A stretch of DNA of 64,000 nt from Polyangium jinanense (lineage in GTDB: Bacteria; Myxococcota; Polyangia; Polyangiales; Polyangiaceae), in the NCBI RefSeq assembly GCF_028435365.1, contig NZ_JAGTJJ010000039.1:39660-103659 (forward strand), read 5' to 3'. Below the pieces are notes generated by a model that was not told where the DNA came from, searched no databases, and saw only the letters and a list, made by a program, of their open reading frames with translations. Positions 16,065-23,217 of the stretch are shown in pieces (the first letter of the stretch is position 1; every line of letters starts with the position of its first letter). A program made the translations under genes and the position numbers.

Positions 16065-17687
16065 ATGCGTGTCGGCAAACTGGGTGTTCTGCTGGTCATT
16101 GGTGTGCTTGGGTCGGCCGGCTGCCTGGACGGGAGCGCGACGGGTGAGGATCTCGGTGCAGGCGGGAGCGACGGCACGGGTGATAAAGGCCCCGACACGA
16201 TAGGCGAGAGCGGCGACGGCAATGGCCAGTTGCTATCGACGAACGTCGTGTTCGAGCTCGAGCCGCGCGATCTCACCGTCTCGGTGGACGACGCGGGCTC
16301 GACCCACAACGCCGGACCCATCACGACCTTCGCGTGGTCCTTCGGTGACGGCACGACGGCGACGGGGGTCACGCCGCCACCACATCGCTACGCCGCGGCT
16401 GGGACGCACACGATAACGTTGACCGTCACGACAGCGAGCGGAGCTTCCGCGTCCGCGAGTCGGACCGTCACGGTCGCCCAGCGAAACCCTGGTGACTATG
16501 CGCCGGGTGACGCGACGACCGGCGTGCCCGACGTGGTCGCCGACCGGTTGCATCTGCTCGACCTCGAGAAGCCCAACAAGTCGAGCGTAAACACGCCGAG
16601 CGCCGCCGAAGAGACCGTGGTCATCACCAAGAGCGGCGATACCTACAAGCTGACCTGGAATGGAAATCCCGTCACGCTGCCCGCCGCGCACGCCTACAAC
16701 GAAAACGGACAATTCGTCCTCGATCGGCTCCACGTGAGGGGCTACGTGAACGTGCGCGCGCCGAACGTCACGATTCGTCGTTCGGTGGTCGAAGCCGTCA
16801 GCATCCCGGAGGCGCCCGATAGCGCGGCGCCCTCCGGCGTGGACGTCGGCCGCCGGATCGTCAGGGGCAACGACAGCGCGACGACGGGTCTGATCCTCGA
16901 GGACATCGAAATCCGCGTGCCGGAAGCCGTGCGCCGCGGCGCGAACATCAATGCGGCGTTCCATCACGGCATGGCGCTCGAAGCGTCCCGTCTGCACATG
17001 CTCCGCTCGGAGATCGACGGCTCCGTCGACGGAATGCAGATCCACGCGGGCAGTGCCAACCACACGAGCGTCGTCATCGAGCGCTCGTGGATCCACGACA
17101 TGCAGTACTACCTGCTGGACAGTGACCGTGCCGATGGGGATCCGACCCACTCCGACGCCATCCAGGTCGAGTGCAGCCTGCCGGCGGCGGGAAAACAATT
17201 CGGGGTCGAGCTCCTCGGCAACACCCTCGATCTCACCAATGATCCGAACCTCACCGCGGCGATCATGGTCACGCGTAATGCGTGCGCGACGTCCGGGCTG
17301 CGTATCGAGAACAACTTCCTCGACGGCTCCGCCATGCCGATCAACATCGGCGGCGGGACCTCCACCCAGCACATCACCCTGTACGTCAATGGCAATCGCT
17401 TCGGCCCGAACCGCGCCGCCGGCACAGCTCCGAACAAGACGTGGAAGACGACCACGACCGCGGCGGTCGTCGCCGCCAAGTCGAACACGGACAGCTCCGC
17501 GGCCTACGAGAACTACGATACGACGCGCCCCCAGAGCTACGTCTATCTCTCGTACGATCCGCCCACCACGCTCGGCGCCACCCCGCCTACGGGCGAGCAG
17601 AATCGTAACGTCATGGTCGAGCACGCACGCGGCACGCAGACATGGGGCACGAGCTCGCTCGGCACGGCGAAGTTCGGGCTGTACTGA
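16065..17687 (+). CDS. PKD-domain lipoprotein with a predicted right-handed beta-helix
   Basis: A 540-residue surface protein. The signal peptide MRVGKLGVLLVIGVLGSAGC ends in a lipobox. An Asp/Gly-rich spacer leads to a PKD domain at about residues 65-145 (TTFAWSFGDGTT, HRYAAAGTHTITLTVTTASG). Residues about 210-460 show repeating short strands such as LHVRGYVNVRAPNVTIRRSV, LILEDIEIRV, RLHMLRSEIDGSVDGMQIHA and LRIENNFLDGSAMPINIGGG. That is the rung pattern of a parallel beta-helix, as in polysaccharide-binding or -cleaving proteins. No catalytic residues can be assigned. The ATG at 16065 has GGGAGG upstream. Probably binds or trims a surface carbohydrate, which is an inference from the fold. 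Confidence 0.78.
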   Translation: MRVGKLGVLLVIGVLGSAGCLDGSATGEDLGAGGSDGTGDKGPDTIGESGDGNGQLLSTNVVFELEPRDLTVSVDDAGSTHNAGPITTFAWSFGDGTTATGVTPPPHRYAAAGTHTITLTVTTASGASASASRTVTVAQRNPGDYAPGDATTGVPDVVADRLHLLDLEKPNKSSVNTPSAAEETVVITKSGDTYKLTWNGNPVTLPAAHAYNENGQFVLDRLHVRGYVNVRAPNVTIRRSVVEAVSIPEAPDSAAPSGVDVGRRIVRGNDSATTGLILEDIEIRVPEAVRRGANINAAFHHGMALEASRLHMLRSEIDGSVDGMQIHAGSANHTSVVIERSWIHDMQYYLLDSDRADGDPTHSDAIQVECSLPAAGKQFGVELLGNTLDLTNDPNLTAAIMVTRNACATSGLRIENNFLDGSAMPINIGGGTSTQHITLYVNGNRFGPNRAAGTAPNKTWKTTTTAAVVAAKSNTDSSAAYENYDTTRPQSYVYLSYDPPTTLGATPPTGEQNRNVMVEHARGTQTWGTSSLGTAKFGLY

Positions 17688-18023
17688 CGCAGCGCTCCCT
17701 GCGTCGACGACGCACAAATCGTCACCGGCAAAGCGCATTCTTCAAGGACGGTCCCACGCCGTTCCTCGCGTAATGCTCCGTTCGCGGAAAAGGATGCCTC
17801 CCGCGAAACGCCTCATTCCCCGCGCCTCCCCTCTCCATTGCCTTGCCCATATCCCACCTCCAGCTACACTGGTCCCAAGAGTCCTCGCCGAGGCGTCGCC
17901 CCAAGGCGCGCACGGTCGGGGGCGGAACCGCGAAACGGCGGACGGTGCCGGCGCCGAGGGTGAAGGTGTGCGCTCATCGGACGGCACCGTCCGCCGTGAA
18001 GCAGGGAATGGGGGAGGTCCATC
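17688..18023. other. 336-bp intergenic region with a 16-bp inverted repeat
   Basis: No gene is seen. The upstream half is unremarkable. The notable feature is a long perfect inverted repeat (17935-17997), annotated separately, just before the ribosome binding site GGGGGAGG of the cysteine-rich lipoprotein gene. Confidence 0.4.
17935..17997. promoter_or_regulatory. 16-bp perfect inverted repeat upstream of the cysteine-rich lipoprotein gene
   Basis: ACGGCGGACGGTGCCG (17935-17950) is the exact reverse complement of CGGCACCGTCCGCCGT (17982-17997), with a 31-nt spacer. The right arm ends 26 bp before the ATG at 18024. In RNA it would form a strong stem next to the ribosome binding site; in DNA it could be a two-site operator. 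It is not part of the dispersed repeat family. Confidence 0.5.
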
Positions 18024-18650
18024 ATGATCAAGCGATGGAATGTTGTCGGGATCATCTTCGGCAGCTTGGCGGCAATGGTCATCGGTTGCGACGCTGACGA
18101 TCCGGCCGGCGAGGGAGCGCTCGGCAGCACGAGCGATGAGGTAGGCGAGGCCTGGGGGACGCCCATTGCAAGCGACCCGTTCACGCCCAGGACGGGGTGC
18201 CGGGGATTCCATTGCGCCTCCGAGCTTCCGCCGGGGCGCTGCAGCTACGGCAGGGACTGCGCGGTCTCGTGCGTGTTTCCCGCCGGCGGCTGCGAGCCGG
18301 GGAATGACGCGTCGTGCCTGGGATATTGCCTGGCGGACGCCCAATGCATCCCCGACCCGACCTGCGGGGGCGGGCAGCGCTGCCTCGAATGTGGGGGGTC
18401 GACGTACGGCGCGGGGTGCATCGAGGTCTGCGCGCCGATCGCGCCTCCGCCTCCGCCGCCGCCGCCACTGCCGCCGCAGCAGGGGCCTGTGCAGCAGCCT
18501 CCGCAGCAGGGGCCTGTGCAGCAGCCTCCGCAGCAGGGGCCTGTGCAGCAGGAGCCTCTGCCGCCTCCGCCGCCGCCTCCGCCGAAGGACGATTGTCCCC
18601 TCGACACCCTGCCGCCGCCGCCCCCGCCGCCGGCGCAGCTCCCCTACTGA
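18024..18650 (+). CDS. Cysteine-rich lipoprotein with PQQGPVQQP repeats
   Basis: A 208-residue lipoprotein of unknown function. Signal MIKRWNVVGIIFGSLAAMVI is followed by the lipobox Cys. The middle third holds about 16 cysteines in pairs (CRGFHCASELPPGRCSYGRD, CGGGQRCLECGGSTYGAGC), which probably form disulfides outside the cell. The C-terminal third is almost only proline and glutamine, with three copies of PPQQGPVQQ between polyproline runs, and is likely an extended wall- or surface-spanning tail. GGGGGAGG precedes the ATG. A long inverted repeat lies upstream and a strong bidirectional terminator downstream. Confidence 0.7.
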   Translation: MIKRWNVVGIIFGSLAAMVIGCDADDPAGEGALGSTSDEVGEAWGTPIASDPFTPRTGCRGFHCASELPPGRCSYGRDCAVSCVFPAGGCEPGNDASCLGYCLADAQCIPDPTCGGGQRCLECGGSTYGAGCIEVCAPIAPPPPPPPPLPPQQGPVQQPPQQGPVQQPPQQGPVQQEPLPPPPPPPPKDDCPLDTLPPPPPPPAQLPY

Positions 18651-18662
18651 GCCATTCAATGA

Positions 18663-18695
18663 AAAAGGGCGCGGGAGACCGTCCCGCGCCCTTTT
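18663..18695. terminator. Bidirectional intrinsic terminator
   Basis: AAAAGGGCGCGGGA (18663-18676) and TCCCGCGCCCTTTT (18682-18695) form a perfect 14-bp stem over a 5-nt loop, with A-tracts and T-tracts on both sides. It lies between two convergent stops (18650 and 18721) and should end transcription from both. Confidence 0.9.
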
Positions 18696-18720
18696 CACTC
18701 CTTCTCGCCGTTCCCGCGAA

Positions 18721-19668
18721 TCAGTGTGCGTGGTCCGTGCAGGCCTCGTGCTCGAGCTCGCCTTGCGCCTCGACCGCGTCGATCGGCAGCGGCACGAAGA
18801 ACTCCGGATCGTTCGGGTCACGCGAGAATGCCTCGTCCACGCCCTCGATCTCGCCGTTTTGATCGTCGTACATGATCGCCGAGCCGCACGTCGCGCCCTT
18901 CGCGAAGCCGCCCGCGGGCGACTTCTTCATGCGCGCCTCCGTCTGCGGGCCCCACACGCCGTCGACCGAGATCGTATCGCCCGGGTTGTTGCGGTTCCAC
19001 AGCCGCTGGAACGCCTTCACGTCGAGGCCCTTGTAGCTCACCGCGCCCGAGCCCGCGTAATCGAAATGCACCGCGTCGCTCGACCCGAGCCACTTGAAGC
19101 CCTTGTTCGTCAGAATCGTCTTCCACGTGCTGTACTGGCTCACGTCGAGCGCGAGGCCCGTCTCGTGATTGCTGTTGCCAGGCTTCGCCGCGAGGCTGAT
19201 GCTGCACCGGCCATTCTGGTACCAGTTGTAAAGCATGTATTGCTGCGCCACGGTCCGGAGCGCCGAGTTGATCGTCATCGACTTGCCGGGGTTATCCTTC
19301 AGCGCCGCCACGAGCCTGTCGGCCGCGGGCTTCTCCAGGTACGCAAAGACCGCGCTGCCGAACGTCACGTTCGAGGTCTTCGTGATCGGCACGTACGCGT
19401 CGGGATTCAAGCACCGCGCCTCAGCGATGATCTGCAGCGAGAGCGCTTTCACGCTCGACGTCGAGCAGCTCGACGCGGCGGCCTGCGCGACGGTGCTGCC
19501 GGCCACGGCCTCGTCCACGGTATCGGTCGGCTCGGGGGATTCGACGCCTTCGGGCTCTCCGGCGAGCTCCTCGGGCGGGGCTTCGGCCATACAGCCCGCA
19601 AACACGGGCATGGCGGCGAGGGCAGCGGCGAAGGCGAGAACACGGAATTGGGTCGGGCGAGCGTCCAT
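18721..19668 (-). CDS. D,D-carboxypeptidase-like lipoprotein with peptidoglycan-binding domain
   Basis: A 315-residue lipoprotein. Signal MDARPTQFRVLAFAAALAAM leads to the lipobox FAGC. The catalytic region resembles the M15/VanY type of zinc peptidase: SALRTVAQQYMLYNWY, GNSNHETGLALDV with the H-x6-D ligands, and DAVHFDYAG with a third His. These enzymes trim peptide stems in peptidoglycan. It is followed by a PG_binding_1-like domain (VKAFQRLWNRNNPGDTISVD, GVWGPQTEARM) and an acidic tail. The ATG at 19668 begins the signal peptide; upstream in-frame sequence has no coding character. A terminator shared with the convergent gene follows the stop. Confidence 0.85.
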   Translation of the reverse strand: MDARPTQFRVLAFAAALAAMPVFAGCMAEAPPEELAGEPEGVESPEPTDTVDEAVAGSTVAQAAASSCSTSSVKALSLQIIAEARCLNPDAYVPITKTSNVTFGSAVFAYLEKPAADRLVAALKDNPGKSMTINSALRTVAQQYMLYNWYQNGRCSISLAAKPGNSNHETGLALDVSQYSTWKTILTNKGFKWLGSSDAVHFDYAGSGAVSYKGLDVKAFQRLWNRNNPGDTISVDGVWGPQTEARMKKSPAGGFAKGATCGSAIMYDDQNGEIEGVDEAFSRDPNDPEFFVPLPIDAVEAQGELEHEACTDHAH

Positions 19669-19914
19669 GCCGGCCTCTACAGCACGCCGCGTGCCGCGCG
19701 CGCCCGAGGCCTTTTGTCGTCCAATCGTCTCGAATTGCAGCCCGAATGGGGTGGATCGCCGATGCCCCAGGTGGAAAAAGGATCCACGCGCGGGCCCCTC
19801 GTCTCGATGTCGACGCAATCGCGCGAGCATGGGCGGGGTTCGAAAAAAACTTCACACCGGCGGAGCTTCCGCGTAGAGGTGAGCCGGCGGGCAAGGTAGG
19901 CCCGCAATCTCGCG

Positions 19915-20586
19915 ATGCGCTCCCTGCCCATGCCCCTCACGCGCGTAAAAATCTGCTGCATCGCCTCCGAGGAAGAGGCGTGGATCGCCGTTCGCGCGGG
20001 CGCCTCCGCCCTCGGCCTCGTCGGCCCCGTCCCGAGCGGGCCAGGCGCGATCACCGAGGAGCAGATCACCGCCATCGCAACGCGCGTCCCGCCGGGCGTC
20101 GCCACCTTCCTCCTCACGAGCCACCAAGACGCCTCCGCCATCATCGAGCAGCAAAGACGCTGCCGCACGAGCGTCGTGCAGATCCTCGATCGGCTGCTGT
20201 CGGGCACGTACGAGGAGCTGCGCGCCGCGATGCCCGGCATCGGCATCGTGCAGGTCGTGCACGTGATGGGCGAGGAGGCAATCGACGAGGCGATCGAGCT
20301 CGAAGGCAAGGTCGACGCGGTGCTGCTCGACTCAGGCAACCCGAACCTGCCCGTGAAGGAGCTCGGCGGGACAGGGCGCACGCACGATTGGCAGATCAGC
20401 GCGCGGCTCCGCGAGCGCGTGCGGCTGCCAGTCTACCTCGCAGGCGGGCTCCGTTCGGACAACCTCGCGACCGCAATCCGCACCGTGCGCCCCTTCGGCG
20501 TCGATCTCTGCAACGGCGTACGCACCAACGGCAAGCTCGACCCGGCCAAGCTCGAAGATTTCTTCGCGGCCCTCCCCGCACGCTGA
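19915..20586 (+). CDS. trpF: Phosphoribosylanthranilate isomerase-like protein (TrpF family)
   Basis: A 223-residue TIM barrel. TrpF isomerises N-(5-phosphoribosyl)anthranilate in tryptophan synthesis. The N-terminal strand TRVKICCIASEEEAW keeps the catalytic Cys of the usual KICG motif but has Cys in place of the following Gly. The catalytic Asp is in DAVLLDSGNP, and the phosphate-binding GGTGRTHDW, VYLAGGL and GVDLCNGVRTNGKLD segments are present. No other trp gene is nearby, so it may serve the main pathway from a scattered locus or have drifted to a related substrate. The stop codon falls within the outer edge of a dispersed repeat copy. The ATG at 19915 is used; another at 19930 is possible. 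Confidence 0.78.
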   Translation: MRSLPMPLTRVKICCIASEEEAWIAVRAGASALGLVGPVPSGPGAITEEQITAIATRVPPGVATFLLTSHQDASAIIEQQRRCRTSVVQILDRLLSGTYEELRAAMPGIGIVQVVHVMGEEAIDEAIELEGKVDAVLLDSGNPNLPVKELGGTGRTHDWQISARLRERVRLPVYLAGGLRSDNLATAIRTVRPFGVDLCNGVRTNGKLDPAKLEDFFAALPAR

Positions 20587-20925
20587 GCATTGGTCTCTAC
20601 TTGATGCCGCCGCGCCGGGGCGCTGCCCCGGGCCCCGCGGGGGCTGTTCGCCCCTCGACCCGAACCAGGGCAAGCCCTGGACCTTTGGTGGAAGAACTGC
20701 GCGATGCGCAGTTCTTCCAACGGGTCCGTGGCAAGACCAGGGACGACGTTGCCAGTCGCGGCGATCTTGGCTGGCAGCGTCCTTCGCCGGTCTTGCCTCG
20801 GCCTGTTCGATGAACTGCGCATCGCGCAGTTCATCGACCCCGGGTCCAGCCCCTGGCTGGTCCGGGTCCAGGGGCGGATAGCCCCTGGTGGGGCCTGGGG
20901 CAACGCCCCAGCGATCGATGCTCTA
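20583..20925. repeat. Dispersed multi-hairpin repeat, copy 3 (complete)
   Basis: Left edge CTGAGCATTGGTCTC (20583-20597) overlaps the TrpF-like stop codon. The right edge (AGCAT on the minus strand) directly follows the stop of the membrane-protein gene. The left arm contains the stem CCAGGGC-AA-GCCCTGG and the 12-bp stem GAAGAACTGCGC over GAT. The right arm contains GATGAACTGCGC over ATC, and CTGGGGC-AAC-GCCCCAG at 20895-20911. The core ends are inverted versions of each other (GGCAAGACC and GGTCTTGCC). It occupies the whole gap between two convergent genes and is the most compact complete copy. Confidence 0.9.
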
Positions 20926-22461
20926 CTCGTCGGCGCCTGGATTCTTGATCCGCCGCACGAGCCCGCGCACCGTGCTCATGCCGAGCAGGCGCGTGAACAG
21001 GACGAACCCGACGACGGCCGAGAGCACGGTCAGCCACAGGGGGACGTGGAAGACGAGCTTGGCCCACGTCGCCCACGCGTTCTCTCCGACGAGGTCCTTC
21101 CACGCGACATCGAACGAGGGCAACGTCTCGCGCTCGAAGATCCCGATCACGAGCCCGACTGGCGTGAGGACGAGCGTCAAGAACGCGAGCACCTGGTTCA
21201 AGAGGTCGGCGCGTTTGTCCGACAGGTACTCGTCGATCTCGGTGATCTCGCCCTTCACCTCCTCGAAGAGCCCGCCGATGTCGAGCGCGTTGCGCAGGCC
21301 GCAGTAGAAGCGGTCGTGCCGCTCCTCCGAGCTGATGTGGCCGAAGCTGAACTTCGCCGTGTACTGCAGCAGCGCGAGGCGCAGGCGGCCGAAGATGCGG
21401 CCGTCGGGGCGGTTCGACATGCTCGCGCACGCCGACGAGAGCTCCAGCAAGAACAGCCGCTCGTGCTCGATGAGCACCCACTTGTAGAGGTAACGCTCGA
21501 GCATTGTGGACTCGAACTGCGAGAGCAGACCCTTCGCGTCGAGCGGCCAGATCATCCAGGTCACGCCGACGGGGGAGAACACGCAAAGCTCGCGCGCCGA
21601 GGGCTCCCACATCGCCGGATGTCCCTCGATGCGGCAGTCGGCCGCGGATGGGTCGATCGGCTGATCACTCCCGTGCGCGAGCCGCAGGCGATGCCGCGCC
21701 GCGGCGTCGGGCAGACCTTCCGTGTAGAGCACGTTCACGCTCATCGGGTTTGGCCAGCTCCCGATCGGCGCGTCGAGCATCACGTCGGGGATGAAGAGCT
21801 TGAGCCAGTGCCGGACCGTCGTGTCGTCGAGATGCGCCTCCTCGCCCATCGCCACGAGCGGATGCGCCTTCATCTCGCCGTCCTTGCCCGCCTTCTTGCG
21901 CGGCATGCTTTCCGGCAAGAGGTGCGTCATGCCGCGACGCACGACGGCCGCGTAGAGGTCCTGGAACGCGGTCAACGTGAGCGCCGTCGGCTTGATGCCG
22001 ACCACGACGAACACGTACCCCGTCTCGATCACGAAGAGCCGCGGCGGCGTCGTGATCTTGCAGGGCATCCCGCCGTTCTTGTCCTTGCGGGGCTCCTTCG
22101 ACGCGGACGCGTGATCGGGTTTGTCCGCGTCCGGTTTGTCTGGTTTGCCCGCTTCGGCCTCGGGCTTCGCCTTCTTCGGCGCGCGCTCGAAGACCCACGT
22201 CGCGCGTGGATCGAAGAGGTTCGCGAGCTTGCCCGTGGGCTCGTAGGCGCGGAGGAGCCGCCCGTCGCGCACGTGGATGTTGAGGTGCGGCAAGAGCGCC
22301 GGATCGTCGATCTTCTTCGGCTTGAAGTCGCCGCGCGCGAGGAGCTTCTTCTCGTAGCCTTCGAGGTCGAACGTGCCTGCGAGCCCGTCCGGGTGGCGGT
22401 ACGAGACCACGAGGTACAGCGTCGATTTCGGCCCGATCGGGGGCTCCGCCGCGCGCGGCAT
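20923..22461 (-). CDS. Uncharacterised protein with two C-terminal membrane helices
   Basis: A 512-residue protein that I do not recognise. The N-terminal 330 residues are soluble and alpha/beta (STLYLVVSYRHPDGLAGTFD, RLFVIETGYVFVVVGIKPTA), with a Lys/Asp/Pro-rich insertion at about residues 95-130. Next is a helical stretch with a long amphipathic segment (LFEEVKGEITEIDEYLSDKR). Two hydrophobic helices end the protein (LLNQVLAFLTLVLTPVGLVI and VPLWLTVLSAVVGFVLF). This order, a large cytoplasmic part, a long helix and then two closing helices, is like CorA-type channels, but the GMN signature is absent. The stop abuts repeat copy 3. The GST-like gene ends 10 bp upstream and the two may be co-transcribed. 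Confidence 0.6.
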   Translation of the reverse strand: MPRAAEPPIGPKSTLYLVVSYRHPDGLAGTFDLEGYEKKLLARGDFKPKKIDDPALLPHLNIHVRDGRLLRAYEPTGKLANLFDPRATWVFERAPKKAKPEAEAGKPDKPDADKPDHASASKEPRKDKNGGMPCKITTPPRLFVIETGYVFVVVGIKPTALTLTAFQDLYAAVVRRGMTHLLPESMPRKKAGKDGEMKAHPLVAMGEEAHLDDTTVRHWLKLFIPDVMLDAPIGSWPNPMSVNVLYTEGLPDAAARHRLRLAHGSDQPIDPSAADCRIEGHPAMWEPSARELCVFSPVGVTWMIWPLDAKGLLSQFESTMLERYLYKWVLIEHERLFLLELSSACASMSNRPDGRIFGRLRLALLQYTAKFSFGHISSEERHDRFYCGLRNALDIGGLFEEVKGEITEIDEYLSDKRADLLNQVLAFLTLVLTPVGLVIGIFERETLPSFDVAWKDLVGENAWATWAKLVFHVPLWLTVLSAVVGFVLFTRLLGMSTVRGLVRRIKNPGADE

Positions 22462-22471
22462 CGAAGACTCG

Positions 22472-23170
22472 TCAGCGGATTTCGTACGTCCTCCGCAGGT
22501 ACTCCGCGATGTCGGCCGACTCGAACATGTCCACGCCCGTGTTCGGGTCGTGGAGGAAGGGCACCTGCATCTTGCCGCTCCGCGCGATGAAGGCCTGCCG
22601 GCTCGGGCTGAACTTCGCCACGTTGTGCAGCCGGTACGGGATCTCCAGGCTGGAGAGCACCTCCCGCGTGATGCGGCAGTACGGCGAGGCCTCGAAGCTC
22701 CAGAGCTCGAGCGGTTTTTCGGGCGCGCGCGAGGGCCGCGCGAACGCGCCGAACCCCGGCCGGAACGCCGACGCCATCATCGCCGTGGCGTTCGTCAGCG
22801 GGCCGAGGCCGAGCCAGAGCGGCACCTTGCCGTCGCCGTAGACGCGGAAGAGATAGGCCACGATGTCGTTCGACTCGTACATCGAGACGCCCGTGTTCGG
22901 GTCGACGAGGAACGGGAACTGGTGCTTGCCGCCGCGCTCCTTCACGACAGCGCGGAAGCGGCTCCCGCCGCGCGGGCACGGGTAGATCATCGCCTCGAGG
23001 TCGAGGATCGTGAGGGCCTCGCGCACCTTGCGGCAGAACGGACAGCCCTCGAACTCGTAGAGCTCGAGCAGCTTGTCGGGACGCTCGCCGAGGTGTCCGG
23101 AACGTAAGCCCCCGGCGAGACGCGCCAGGGTGGCTGCGAACGAGGTCGCGACGTCGAGGGTTCGATTCAT
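22472..23170 (-). CDS. Tandem glutathione S-transferase N-terminal (thioredoxin-fold) protein
   Basis: A 232-residue protein made of two thioredoxin-like GST-N domains. The first (about residues 35-115) has YEFEGCPFCRKVREALTILD with a CPFC glutaredoxin-type active site and QFPFLVDPNTGVSMYESNDI. The second (about 150-230) has SFEASPYCRITREVL, where the first Cys is Ser, and QVPFLHDPNTGVDMFESADI. The Pro and the (Y/F)ESxDI segment in each bind the gamma-glutamyl part of glutathione. The all-helical GST C-terminal domain is missing in both halves. A redox or thiol-transfer role is likely, with only the first active site able to form a CxxC disulfide. It is divergent from the prolyl oligopeptidase gene. 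Confidence 0.82.
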   Translation of the reverse strand: MNRTLDVATSFAATLARLAGGLRSGHLGERPDKLLELYEFEGCPFCRKVREALTILDLEAMIYPCPRGGSRFRAVVKERGGKHQFPFLVDPNTGVSMYESNDIVAYLFRVYGDGKVPLWLGLGPLTNATAMMASAFRPGFGAFARPSRAPEKPLELWSFEASPYCRITREVLSSLEIPYRLHNVAKFSPSRQAFIARSGKMQVPFLHDPNTGVDMFESADIAEYLRRTYEIR

Positions 23171-23217
23171 GGACTCCTGGTTACGTGATCCCGGGGCAGA
23201 ATTGAAGTGCCGACGGC

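Noticed and set aside
19746..19914. A plus-strand frame (LDVDAIARAWAGFEKNFTPA) before the TrpF-like gene
   Set aside because: A short protein-like run, but it has no start signal, overlaps the TrpF-like gene in another frame and matches nothing I recognise. Chance or an old scrap cannot be separated.
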